Source: an uncultured Spartobacteria bacterium
Lineage (GTDB): Bacteria; Verrucomicrobiota; Verrucomicrobiia; Chthoniobacterales; Chthoniobacteraceae
NCBI GenBank assembly: GCA_903882875.1
Contig: CAIRYQ010000124.1
Coordinates: 1 to 64,000 of the forward strand
Direction of reading: 5' to 3'
DNA length: 64,000 nt
Position 1 is the first letter of the stretch, and each line of letters begins with the position of its first letter. Positions 39,001-44,939 of the stretch are shown one piece after another. The notes under the pieces were generated by a model. The model saw nothing but the letters and a program-made list of their open reading frames with translations. It was not told where the DNA came from and did no database searches. A program made the position numbers and the translations under genes.

Positions 39001-39209
39001 GCAATGGCACTGGAACCGGACTTACCCAGGCTCAGTTGAACATGATTACGTTTTACTCCGACGGCGGTTCTTCCTCGCTTGGAACCGCGACCTTCGCCGC
39101 TGGCGGTGAGGTCGTCCCAGTGCCTGAACCGGCCGGCCTGCTGACTCTGCTAGGCGGTGCGGGGCTCCTGTTGGGGCTTCGCCGCCGCCAGCAGGTGAAC
39201 CGGGTCTGA
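27009..39209 (+). CDS. Giant PATR (autotransporter-associated beta strand repeat) protein with PEP-CTERM signal
   Basis: A 4066-residue exported surface protein. I chose ATG 27009 (ggtgggg 8 bases upstream) over TTG 26991 and ATG 27030. A long basic leader is followed by a hydrophobic segment ending T-P-R-A-H-A. The body is a beta-helix of many PATR units of the form G-x-G-T-L-x-L-x-G-x-N-T-Y-T-G-x-T-x-V-x-x-G-x-L. Four modules start with W-x-G-x-A-x-N-x-W (near residues 60, 383, 895, 3259). Two similar 70-residue modules (about 1597-1667, 2372-2447) look inserted. Four copies of a roughly 105-residue unit with L-D-T-N-G-N-N-V lie near 3460-3845. The C-terminus (about 4036-4066) has V-P-E-P-A, a hydrophobic helix and R-R-R, a PEP-CTERM tail, instead of an autotransporter barrel. 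Anchoring would need an exosortase from elsewhere. It neighbours the pseudopilin cassette. Confidence 0.88.
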   Translation: MVIVNPLMKSPCISPRRISSAKRRPVPRRDGRSALSGTIALLAVAILSCASTPRAHATTYYWDGDGSAPLNDATTGNGLGGTGTWDTASSKWWDPNNPNVDGLWGNAAYSIAVFIGTPGTVSLGSGLQTNGLSFFSNGFNLTGGTLTLVGTAPTIYVAPAQTATITSTIADSGAAGLYKSGLGTLVLNGVNTYTGPTTVGFGSLLVNGSTSATSAVAVGDPLNPGGGVLGGTGTIGGAVTVNGVGGISLANGSIGTLTLGNTLTATGTAGNNLFTFDMGSGGAGTDRINVVGSGTTGVVVTNAGAPVIVLNQIGGVAAPITSGTYNLISVTGASATMAAAARFSLATSRAFGELYSLQLDSATSKILQVVVTTGNPGPISGASFWSGTASNNQWNVSSSWKTDATSNTAGAIPGYLTNVTFYTTNPAPVLGNSTLNQDFDINSLTFSATATSGVNILAGVGKMLTIEAAAVNGNTAGNGITLKNSSGTQTITAPVGLASSQTWTVAAGATLGVNGVISDFGAGNGLTLAGGGTLTLTAPNTFSGGVILNSGKLIINNPTALGASAGVFTINGGTIDNTTGAFLGLQNDNPVTIGGSFAFSTTGGSSLNNLNLGLGAVSLNGSRTITLNPLNALNPATLTFGGVVTNTTNGTITTTVNGPGNTLAIGSFALNSGAASVVDIFNGNGNITMNGPVSNGGSAANGLTYSGTGTLTLLGANNYTGATTVSSGALIVNGSIGASSAVNISGGVLAGTGTINGPVTLSGTGGINLPLGTAGTGTGIMTLGGNLSITGAAGANKLAFDLGAGTSQTDEIIVAGVTSVTNSAAISFNQIGQAQGSRVNAGTYTLIAASNTLNLSNYTLITHTAFGSTFSLGLDGTLKQLQVTVTSSAPGPSVAYWAGSAGNNWSTATNWRTDATSNINTSGAPAYNSDVFFNTVTPTALNLTNTVLGADSDINSLTFSSAASTGVTIGGNNTLTIEATLTALNAANSGIIVNAPVSPITGVTTHTISANVALAESQTWTVNQGTALAVTGSVTDYGAGYTLTKAGDGTLKLFGATIPTLVTAVKAGALIISTTGASANDTSTFNITGSTVRTSNGSSNGGVLVLENTTGTASPTPFAGTITLSGFGPNFIGTSNPGGTLVSVRNNTLSGLVSTNDNVTLPNVNTGIVSANGLLTFSGSLAIGRGTQTFFGAYNSSSGVGNYAITGSLLDSGNATIPIPGILVKMGPGTLTLNPSNSSGYSGTIRVSGGTVRILSGTALGSDTNTGAVAGTASAVLDMNGGALEALSDSGAINANVYGRANSTFFVDHALVSTLSVGTAINGTTTFGQFTFAAGTTLTLTGRDGYGVTFMPGSNPATLSALIDPASQANNSAFTNNLNGLLTLTGDIWGQTNTTSRTMTISGSGDTLITGYILATGSDHFLTKSGQGTLTLNASNPTAASSTYTGGTNISGGTLAVTNIKTLLNQNSVTTTGANNAINLNGGSLSYLGTLSTGAGETSPTVINLSGTTGAGIILANQAGSVPTALTLSSGVSAGGAGVKTLFLGGAASSNLINTVSGVIQNNSSTNLTSLTKVGTDTWLYSPSAASYGTGAYGVNVQTTVTGLGAPQSNTITVASASNIRTGQVVTTGGTGVPVAAVVTNINGTTITLSSNIGAQIASGTSITFGAITNFTGSVTVGGGLLQVKPTAASGTSGGNLFTTAQNLIFNTDALTTNGSAGGTFELVTPAVTMTGNLLQTMGALQLSAGAGKLQVDAGNGGFSNILTFNAYTTRTAGAVVDFAPAASLAGIQFSVVPTAVSSGVLSGSYFTSSTGAIDFVATPAANTPVAALGSTTALPLTGALGTANYRVNANTTTTGADVANTIRIISGANLTLGANLTITSTNANNLGGILHDNAGGASKISSTSTATISTVTANQELLITTGGINSNLANVLQTPSTALLTISSVLANGSGGVTKAGNGLLVLSGQNTFTGALTIDEGGLRASGTNTQTLGAPAATTVDILRQGASLDVFGAGASTSPYTGGTSLPTLIAAPISGAGSITSTASGSQAIQLGTSASTGSGVFSGIISDGSGTMTVIRNGAAGTEVLTGLNTYTGPTVLSGGAILQANVLANGSTASSIGASSNAAGNLVLNGGTLLYQGENATVYSPTQTPSVSTDRLFTLTANGGVIDSSGTYGNQQVGTTTPNNAALVFSNSGQVAFSASGISPTLTLQGSSTGDNQFNPWLTNPASGILSINKTGVGVWVLNNIQNNYTGPTTINAGVLRAFTDATQATGVTLPVTSNLTFNGGVLESTGNFSRTLGTLAGNVQWKATLTGNGSGGFAAASSNLTVTFGGSPVWGAAPFLDTGSLILNSTTAMAEVQIVSGFGINSGATAALTATTANGSATVNLTGVSTTAGLTIGQVVTSPFLPNGTTFTIAAINSTTQFTLSTGTGVSAGTNISVSVAAGGVRQIIVNDNPNTNTDLATITGSISGTGSLSKAGAGVLQLFGANTYTGSTAVTAGTLVANTLGLSTASATGTSVGSNVGGNTLTQALTLGNGTTGAAILQYVGTGETSDRLIQVNTTTGSDQIYADGTGPLVLTNVVNNTSLVGARTLFLRGSNTQPNVLGLPGATTSSPVGLADGSGTSPLSITIDGSATWVLAGNNTFTGSVTPNYAPLGLGSSAALRDGKLVLGGSLQSVFAYGGDHILYSDNPAVTQIQLGGNTYFAGNYSLSFLGTLALTGSVSSANNIISGKTLTFSSVTETPPTGAVTWTINGSGNTAVTGVIADNPGATLNLVFNPPSSSNTLTLSGASTYKGTTQLLNATTILNGSGGLSPNTALTLGNATTSATLQLGDSSGPVNVTIGSLAGGSAGANQIINGNTLNAVASTLTLNTAVNTTLDPNVSVGISPSVSGLLTDPRNNIALVKTGTNATLTVANPTYYTGGTFVGTPNGPDGGTLALVSAGTLGIGQISPGPVTVYAGTLKLDDPLNPPGTQYITNLTVGGGGSGTTANVIVGTTLTLGDYTHPGNIIYDATNNPNPATISAGTYGGALNLNPNGTTITVGSSTAGSGAGLPDLTISVGLVDQGGPLIKAGLGTLQIISNSATSFNQPVFVNAGSLILNGSSGTPVFGPGVPVTVGTATNGATLDLGGSGYTTFNNLSLYSNSHLVFNLGPNNVNYDQLGAPGNPISIILNPAGPLSTGLKVDLKALAGFGTGTPSGVNFQYILLDEIGTDLSVRPFSLGSTPGGFGFNLQTLQIGAPSNNEWQLLLTLSPATTDFYWKGGASVNWNNGGNWSNSNGSPVLNAVPSSVNNVYFATSSGPANQSNTIVDVSISVNNLTISDPVVVTIKGVNGTLLTIYGDLLIDTTAGTSGPVTFGSATAGSALSLGVASNQETWTNNAKNGSGSLIILGSVSSQGTSGTQILTFAGASHTTLAGSINDGGLGGQLELIKTDAGTLSLTNASNTYTGGTKIQQGMLEFASASTSSALGTGKIAFTGDATLRWLSATGGDISSQLVITDTGSSLFHYTATLDTNGKNVTFATPLQNGSPTNGALTVTGAGTLFLNAVNNFTAGYTGGTNISVATLEFAHLGIPTTGSLTFTAGSLVGSSVLQWGPGNTDDISSLYNVQIANNVIATLDTNNNNVILLNPILSTTGALAKTGNGTLSLYNAGTPGTYPGGTFINGGTLEFLTGALPTAGGVTFTGNSTLRWATNFSNPTNGDDVSSIAGGLVIQSSVVATLDTNGNNVTFASPITNSGTLNKINAGTLTLGADNSANYTGLTLLAGGTVEFVPNGLGSLTAAARTITFTGNSTLRWGTADSTVVTNPFNTDDLSSRLNIANSSAITATLDTNGNNVNFANPINGAVGASTGNLFKTGAGTLTMQASSPNFQGAVTVDSGTLAVSGSLSGTTAVNVALGATLQFSGGANSIKSTAAVVMGIPSSTSSTAAATLLTNNTNQQMGVFTLSGNAVIDFNLSGHTGAVSLKFADSSAVSSSWNGTLSIDNWVSNGDHLFFGNGTGTGLTQAQLNMITFYSDGGSSSLGTATFAAGGEVVPVPEPAGLLTLLGGAGLLLGLRRRQQVNRV

Positions 39210-39259
39210 AAAGTCAGCCGTCCCCTTCTGTACGCGGCTACCTGCGCAACGTGCGGAAT

Positions 39260-40924
39260 CTACCTCGCTCCCTTTGTTGCTGATGTCGGCGTATATTCGA
39301 GCACTTGCTTGTCCGCGAGCAGGCGCGCTCGAAGCTTTGCGTAGTCCACTTGCTGCACCGCCACATTTTCATCGAGCGCGAGGCTCGCGGCAGTCGCGGC
39401 GGACTGTCCGAGGATCATGAAGACCGGCTCCATGCGGATCGATCCGAATGCGATGTGTGAACTCGAGACCGCCACGGGCACGAGGAGGTTGTCGCACTGC
39501 CCGCGTTTCGGAATGAGCGCGCCGTATGCGATCTCGTACGGAGCCTTCAGGCCCACGCCGATGTCGCCTTCGTTCTGCACCGAGCCGTCGGACGGAATGT
39601 AGCGCTGGATGTTGTGCGAATCAATTCCGTAGCTGCCCATGCCGATCGAGTCGGGCGTCGGGCGTTTTTTCATCAGCTCATGCTCGGTCATCACGAAGCT
39701 CCCGATCATCCGCCGCGCCTCGCGGACGTAGATCTGGTGCGGCCATCCGCCGTTGTCCTTGAACTCGTCTTTCGGCAGCCCCCACTGCTGCATTTTCTCG
39801 CGCGCCTCGGCGGGCACGCGCGGATCGTTCGCGATGAAATACAGCCAGCCCTTTTGATACGCCTCGTGCTGCTGCAAGATATCGCGTCGCCTCGCATAGT
39901 CTGCCTCGGGATACTCGTAATTGCGCCCGATGTTGTCCGTGCTGAACGGCCCGTGGTTGTTCGTATCAGTCTTGTGATTCGGAATCGGATCGAACTTCCC
40001 GAACGTTTCCCGCCAGCCCGCGTTGAAGACGCGCAGCAGCAGCTCGTAGTTCTTCGCGTCGTAGTCGTCCGGTTTTGAAAATGGGATGCGGTTCTCCGGC
40101 TGCTGCGTGAGGCACATGCGGTAGCAATACGCCTGCACTTTTTTGTCGCCCGCGCCGTATTCGCCGGGCGGCTCCGCGCTCACGCCGGGCAGCACGCCGC
40201 TCTTCGGATCGCCGGGCGCGATATACGCGCTGATCTTTTCCTTCAGCACGCCGAAGTGGTGGCGGTGATGCAGCACGCCCGTCTGCACGCCCGCCCACTC
40301 CTCGCCGTACGTGGCTTTCGCCTCGCGACCGACGTGATATTCCACGCCCGCCGCCGCCATCAGATCGCCCTCGTAGGTCGCATCAATGAACATTTTTCCC
40401 TCGTAGGTTTTCCTGCTCAGCGTCGTGATCGCCGTGATGCGCGCGCCGTCCTTCTTCACGCCCTTCGCGCGGTCGAGCCACTCGTCGCGCTGCACCGGGA
40501 TTTCAAATTCGCGCACGAAATCCTCAAACACTTGCTCCGCGACATGCGGTTCGAAAATCCACATCGTGCGCGCATCGCCATCCATCGCCGGAGTGCCCTG
40601 GCCCTTGTTCCCGTATTCCTCGCGCTTTTGCCAAGTCCACGCGCCCGGCTGATCGTAGTGCATCCACACGCGGTGGTAAAATTCACGCGCGAGTCCGCCG
40701 ATGACCGCCTTGTTTCCTGTGTCGGAAAAGCCGAGCCCGCCGCTCGAAAGCCCGCCGAGGTGCTTGTCCGGCGAGACGATAATCACCGAGCGCCCCATCT
40801 TTTTCGCCTGCACTGCCGCAGTGACTGCCGCCGCGGTGCCGCCGTAGATCACGATGTCGTGGCCCGCCGCGTGTGCGGCGACGGAGAGCAGGGGGAGCAG
40901 GAAAAAATGGAGCGGGGATTTCAT
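39260..40924 (-). CDS. Secreted FAD-dependent oxidoreductase (FAD_oxidored family)
   Basis: A 554-residue protein from ATG 40924, chosen because the next residues form a signal peptide (M-K-S-P-L-H-F-F-L-L-P-L-L-S-V-A-A-H-A-A-G). The open frame extends 58 codons further upstream, but without protein-like sequence. Right after the signal is the dinucleotide-binding motif I-V-I-Y-G-G-T-A-A-A-V, then L-G-G-L-S-S-G-G-L-G. This matches the FAD_oxidored (PF12831) family, abundant in PVC bacteria and often tied to breakdown of complex glycans; the substrate is unknown. It converges with the giant surface protein (50-base gap) and is divergent from the PanB-like gene. Confidence 0.85.
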   Translation of the reverse strand: MKSPLHFFLLPLLSVAAHAAGHDIVIYGGTAAAVTAAVQAKKMGRSVIIVSPDKHLGGLSSGGLGFSDTGNKAVIGGLAREFYHRVWMHYDQPGAWTWQKREEYGNKGQGTPAMDGDARTMWIFEPHVAEQVFEDFVREFEIPVQRDEWLDRAKGVKKDGARITAITTLSRKTYEGKMFIDATYEGDLMAAAGVEYHVGREAKATYGEEWAGVQTGVLHHRHHFGVLKEKISAYIAPGDPKSGVLPGVSAEPPGEYGAGDKKVQAYCYRMCLTQQPENRIPFSKPDDYDAKNYELLLRVFNAGWRETFGKFDPIPNHKTDTNNHGPFSTDNIGRNYEYPEADYARRRDILQQHEAYQKGWLYFIANDPRVPAEAREKMQQWGLPKDEFKDNGGWPHQIYVREARRMIGSFVMTEHELMKKRPTPDSIGMGSYGIDSHNIQRYIPSDGSVQNEGDIGVGLKAPYEIAYGALIPKRGQCDNLLVPVAVSSSHIAFGSIRMEPVFMILGQSAATAASLALDENVAVQQVDYAKLRARLLADKQVLEYTPTSATKGAR

Positions 40925-41100
40925 GGGTGGAGGAATGTGGGGCGCATTCAGATATGCCCGCAGTGCGTGCCGTGCGATAGTGATCTTGCTCGGAGAGAGC
41001 GACGCCCGCGAAATTTCTCTGTGGCCGCGCGGTGCCGGATAACTTATGCTTGCGTGGGATGGCGGTTGAGTTTGCGCGCACATTTTCGTAATGTACACCG

Positions 41101-41913
41101 ATGCTCCGCCCTCGAAAAAAGTACACCGTTCACGATCTCCGGCAGCTCAAGGGCAAGCGATGCCTCACCCACATCCACGTGAAATCTCCCGAGGAAGCGG
41201 CGGCTGCGGAACAGGCTGGTGTGGATCTGATGAGCTGCAGCTTCGACACGCCGGAGTCGCAGGCGCGACTGCCTCTCCTCGTCGCCGCCGCGCCGCAGAG
41301 CTTTCTCTCCGCAGCCACACCGCACGGGCTCGCATCGCCCGAGGAGGCGATCCGCGTTGCATTTCGCGCGTTGGAGGCGGGGGCGAGTTCGGTCTATTGC
41401 TCGGCGAGCCCGTTCATCATCGGGGCGATGGCGCGCGAGGGGATTCCGGTCGTCGGGCACCTCGGCCTCGTGCCGCGTCATGTGACGTGGACCGGCTATC
41501 GCGCAATCGGCAAGACGGACGACGAAGCGCGTGAACTGTACCGCCGCATGAAGGAACTCGAAAGCGCCGGTGCGTACGCCGCGGAACTCGAAGTCGTCCC
41601 GCACAACCTCGCGCGCTGGCTCTGCTCGCAGACGAAGCTGCTGCTCATGTCCCTCGGCTCCGGCGGCGGATGCGACACGCAGTTCCTTTTTTCCGACGAC
41701 ATCCTCGGCGATTACGAAGAGCGCCCGCCGCGTCATGCAAAGGCATACCGCAATTTTTCCGAGGAGCACTGCCGCCTCCAGCAGGAGCGGGTTGCGGCTT
41801 TCGCTGAATACATCGCCGACGTGAACGCGGGGCGTTTTCCGGAGCGAAGCCACCTCGTCGAGATGGATGCGAATGTGCTCGACGAGTTCGTGAAGTCGCT
41901 CAGTGGCTGTTAG
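41101..41913 (+). CDS. Ketopantoate hydroxymethyltransferase (PanB)-superfamily enzyme, divergent
   Basis: A 270-residue protein that follows the PanB fold in order: K-Y-T-V-H-D-L, V-D-L-M-S-C-S, a G-H-L-G-L-V-P-R segment (PanB: GHIGLTPQ), A-A-E-L-E-V-V-P (catalytic Glu region) and G-S-G-G-G-C-D-T-Q-F-L-F-S-D-D-I-L-G (PanB: CDGQVLV..D.LG). The first PanB metal and substrate block (usually G-D-S-L-G) is changed to L-M-S-C-S-F-D, so it may not make ketopantoate. It could be a specialised phosphoenolpyruvate-mutase/KPHMT-superfamily enzyme. The other panthothenate genes are not nearby. Its last codon overlaps the convergent methyltransferase stop by 4 bases. Confidence 0.7.
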   Translation: MLRPRKKYTVHDLRQLKGKRCLTHIHVKSPEEAAAAEQAGVDLMSCSFDTPESQARLPLLVAAAPQSFLSAATPHGLASPEEAIRVAFRALEAGASSVYCSASPFIIGAMAREGIPVVGHLGLVPRHVTWTGYRAIGKTDDEARELYRRMKELESAGAYAAELEVVPHNLARWLCSQTKLLLMSLGSGGGCDTQFLFSDDILGDYEERPPRHAKAYRNFSEEHCRLQQERVAAFAEYIADVNAGRFPERSHLVEMDANVLDEFVKSLSGC

Positions 41914-42926
41914 GCCGTCGCGATCACCGCGCTCTGCGCGGTCGGGGGCAGGGGATGCGGCTCCGCATCATGGAAGCCCGCGGCGGTGAGCATCTCGCGG
42001 TATTCGCCGAACGTGTAGGCATCGCCCTCCGGCGTTGTGCCGAGCATCACCAGACTGAAGGCCGCGGCCGGCGGCGGCGTCACGCGATCCTCGTTCGGCG
42101 CGAATTCCACGATCACCACGCGCCCGCCGGGGCGCAGCGCCGCATGCACGCGCCGGAGGAAGCCTGTGCATTCCGCCGCGCTGAAGTGGTGCAGGAAATT
42201 TGGCACGAGCACGGCGTCGTAGCCGCTGCCAAGATTCACGGTGAAGGCGTTCCCCACGACTTTGCTGAAGCGATTTACGATGCCCGCCGCGGCCGCATTC
42301 TGTTCCGTGATGGCGAGCACGCACTCCCAGTCGAGCGCCACGAGATGCGCACGCGGATTCCGTTTTGCAAATGCGATGCCGAATGCGCCGTGGCTCGCGG
42401 AAATGTCGAGCACGCGCGTGTCGCGCGCCGGATCGAGCTGCACGAGATCCGCGGCACCATTTGCCGCAGGCCCCATCATCGGCCCCATCGCCCGGGCAAA
42501 CTCGATCCACGCCGGATGATCCGGCGCAGTCGTTCCGTGCTCAGTCGTGTGGAGCCGTCCGCGGCGGATCGTCGAGGCGAGATCGCCGAATGCCTCCGTG
42601 AGTCCCGGAGCGAGGAGAAAATTCACCGCGTCGCCGAAATACGTCGGCGAATTTTTGTCGAGGAACACTGCGGACGACGGCGTGAGCGCATAGAGCGATC
42701 CGTCCTTCGTGAGGAAGCCCATGATCGCGAGATTGTCGCTCAGGATGCGGATGCCGCGTTCCGGGCAACCGCACCGCGCCGCGATCTCCGCCGCCGTGGA
42801 CGGCGCTCCGCCGATTGCCGTGAACAGGCCGAGATCCACCGCAGCCTTCAGCGCACCCGAGCGTTGGAAGGCATTGATCGTCTCGAAGAAAAGCTGGGGC
42901 GAGGGTGCTGCGTCAGGGCTCTGCAT
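41910..42926 (-). CDS. SAM-dependent O-methyltransferase (Methyltransf_2-like)
   Basis: A 338-residue protein from ATG 42926, preceded by aagga at a proper distance; a GTG at 42950 would add eight residues. An N-terminal winged-helix dimerisation region (I-N-A-F-Q-R-S-G-A-L-K-A-A-V-D-L-G-L-F, then T-A-A-E-I-A-A-R-C-G) is followed by a Rossmann SAM domain with V-L-D-I-S-A-S-H-G-A-F-G-I as motif I and L-R-P-G-G-R-V-V-I-V-E-F after the active-site loop N-F-L-H-H-F. This is the layout of the acetylserotonin/hydroxyindole-type methyltransferases used on small molecules. The second gene upstream on the same strand encodes a PIG-L deacetylase, hinting at a small biosynthetic set; the substrate is unknown. 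Confidence 0.8.
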   Translation of the reverse strand: MQSPDAAPSPQLFFETINAFQRSGALKAAVDLGLFTAIGGAPSTAAEIAARCGCPERGIRILSDNLAIMGFLTKDGSLYALTPSSAVFLDKNSPTYFGDAVNFLLAPGLTEAFGDLASTIRRGRLHTTEHGTTAPDHPAWIEFARAMGPMMGPAANGAADLVQLDPARDTRVLDISASHGAFGIAFAKRNPRAHLVALDWECVLAITEQNAAAAGIVNRFSKVVGNAFTVNLGSGYDAVLVPNFLHHFSAAECTGFLRRVHAALRPGGRVVIVEFAPNEDRVTPPPAAAFSLVMLGTTPEGDAYTFGEYREMLTAAGFHDAEPHPLPPTAQSAVIATA

Positions 42927-42954
42927 GACTCCGTTCCTTTCCACGCACACGCCG

Positions 42955-44049
42955 TCATTCTTCTTCCCGCCGCACCGTCCGGATATTGCGCCGCGCGACG
43001 CCGGAATCTCCGAAAGCCGGAAGGACTTCTCGCCAGCCTGACGAGTCGAAAAAGAAACGCCGGCTCGTCATTTTTACGAACACGGATTCGATCGGGTGCA
43101 TCGCTGCCGCGGGGATTCTCACCTCGCTGAAGCCGTCCTTCACGCGCACGGTGCAGCAGCGGAGGAGCGCACCGGAGGTTTCGTCCTGCATCTCCACGGT
43201 GCGGCTGCGCGCGGGCAGCACGAGCGACCAGCGCACCATGCCGAGCGGGATGCTCTGCGCGGCGATGAAAAGCCTCCGGCGCGGCAGCGGTGTGCGGCCC
43301 GTGCGGATGAGCAGACGCAGCGCGCCGCCGACGAATTCCGCCTGGCGAACCGGATGATGCTCGGATGCGAATCCCGGAGCCTGGAGCATGTCGAACGGCT
43401 CCTCGGTTCTCGCGTAAGCGGTGAAGCGTCGCTTGCTCAACGCCATCTGCGTCTCGTGGCAGAGAATCGCGTGACGCTTGTCGCGCACCTCGGCATCGGT
43501 GAGATGAAGGAGGATCGCGGGCCACGGCGCGGAATTTCCACGGCGGTGGACGACGTAGGTGAGGACGCGGCAGCCGCGCAGTTCGCCCATGAATGCAAAG
43601 CGCGCGAGCACATGCAGCGCGCTGTGATCGGGATGCGCGTCGTTTTCCGAGGGCAGCACGACGAGGGTCGGGCGCAGCGCGACAAATTCCGCGCGCAACG
43701 TGGCGATCGCCTGCTCTCCGCCGTGCAGCAGCAGCCGCGTGACACCCTGATCGGGAAGGTTCAGGAATTGCGCGGCATCGTCGCTGCCGAGCAGAAATCG
43801 CAGCGCCGCGCGCGCTTCCTCGCGCCGCCGCGCAGCCCAGCGCAGCCGCGCCGCGGTGGAGATGAACACGCGCCGCTCGATGGCGCGCTGGGGCCAGGGG
43901 TTGTTGTCGCCGCTCGTGCAGAAAATCACGCGAACCGTGGCGCCCGCCTGTCTCGCGCGCCGGAGCAGCCCGCCGGTGCCGATGGATTCATCGTCCGGAT
44001 GCGGGGCGATGACGAGGATGCGATCCTTCGATGAAATGGAGAGCGACAT
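42955..44049 (-). CDS. PIG-L family N-acetylglucosaminyl deacetylase-like protein
   Basis: A 364-residue protein (start at ATG 44049; ATG 44058 adds three residues). The N-terminal domain (about 1-210) has the family zinc motif V-I-A-P-H-P-D-D-E-S and the second histidine block H-P-D-H-S-A-L-H. PIG-L enzymes remove acetyl groups from N-acetylglucosamine-containing lipids or small molecules (LmbE family). The remaining 150 residues are a C-terminal domain with beta-rich character I do not recognise, which is unusual for the typical 220-250 residue family size. It lies upstream of the methyltransferase on the same strand (28-base gap) and is divergent from scpA. Confidence 0.85.
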   Translation of the reverse strand: MSLSISSKDRILVIAPHPDDESIGTGGLLRRARQAGATVRVIFCTSGDNNPWPQRAIERRVFISTAARLRWAARRREEARAALRFLLGSDDAAQFLNLPDQGVTRLLLHGGEQAIATLRAEFVALRPTLVVLPSENDAHPDHSALHVLARFAFMGELRGCRVLTYVVHRRGNSAPWPAILLHLTDAEVRDKRHAILCHETQMALSKRRFTAYARTEEPFDMLQAPGFASEHHPVRQAEFVGGALRLLIRTGRTPLPRRRLFIAAQSIPLGMVRWSLVLPARSRTVEMQDETSGALLRCCTVRVKDGFSEVRIPAAAMHPIESVFVKMTSRRFFFDSSGWREVLPAFGDSGVARRNIRTVRREEE

Positions 44050-44210
44050 GGGCCTCATGCACGCTAGCCACTGCCGGGCGAATGGCAATGCGCAAGGTTT
44101 GTCGCGACGGTGCCCATGCGGGGAGCGCACCGATATTGCGCGTTCCGCGACGTTTTCCTTCCCATCGCATTTTCGTCCGCTAGCCTCCGCGCCCTCCAAC
44201 ACCACGACGA

Positions 44211-44924
44211 ATGCAGGAATACAAAGTGAAACTGGAAGTCTTCGAGGGGCCGCTCGATCTGCTGCTCTATCTCATCAAGCGCGATGAGATAGACATCCAC
44301 GACATTCCGATCGAGCACATCACGAAGCAGTATCTGGATTTCATGGAGCTGTTCAAGATGCTGGATCTCGACGTGGCGGGCGAGTTCGTGGTGATGGCGG
44401 CGAATCTGATCTACATCAAGAGCCGCTCGCTGCTGCCCGCGAGCGTGCAGCCGCCGGAGGAGGAGACCGACGAGGAAGACCCGCGATGGGAACTCGTGCG
44501 GCAGCTTCTCGAATACAAAAAATTCAAGGAGGCCGCGGGGCATCTGCACCAGCGCGAATTGGAGCGCGAGGGCGTGTTCCCGCGAGTGGTGGAGGGGCCG
44601 CAGGAGGCGGAGCGTCCGCTCGGCGAAGTGTCGGTGTTTGACCTCATCAACGCGTTCAACAAGATACTCAAGCGCATCGAGGGCAAAAAGGAGGATCTGC
44701 GCGAAATCTTCGAGGAGAACTTCACGGTTGCCGACAAGATCGATCTGATTTTGAAAATGGCGGCGCCCGGTGTGGCGCTGAAGTTCACCGAGCTGTTCAC
44801 GGACGCCGCGTCACGCTCGGAGGTGGTGATCACTTTCCTCGCGCTGCTGGAGCTGATCCGCATGAAGCAACTGCGCTGTGTGCAGGTGGAGGCTTTCGGT
44901 GAAATTGAACTGAGCCGCGTCTAA
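44211..44924 (+). CDS. scpA: Segregation and condensation protein A
   Basis: A 237-residue kleisin subunit of the SMC-ScpA-ScpB chromosome-condensation complex. Family motifs are visible: V-F-E-G-P-L-D-L-L-L-Y-L-I near the N-terminus, I-H-D-I-P-I, and F-V-V-M-A-A-N-L-I-Y-I-K-S-R-S-L-L-P. The C-terminal winged helix ends in L-L-E-L-I-R-M-K-Q-L. Length is normal. It is followed at 15 bases by scpB and by pheA, suggesting an operon of three genes. No clear Shine-Dalgarno precedes the ATG. Confidence 0.95.
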   Translation: MQEYKVKLEVFEGPLDLLLYLIKRDEIDIHDIPIEHITKQYLDFMELFKMLDLDVAGEFVVMAANLIYIKSRSLLPASVQPPEEETDEEDPRWELVRQLLEYKKFKEAAGHLHQRELEREGVFPRVVEGPQEAERPLGEVSVFDLINAFNKILKRIEGKKEDLREIFEENFTVADKIDLILKMAAPGVALKFTELFTDAASRSEVVITFLALLELIRMKQLRCVQVEAFGEIELSRV

Positions 44925-44939
44925 CTTGTCCGAACTGCG

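Noticed and set aside
38000-39209. Autotransporter beta-barrel at the end of the giant protein
   Set aside because: The final residues are a PEP-CTERM tail; no barrel-like C-terminal 250 residues and no terminal Phe/Trp are seen.
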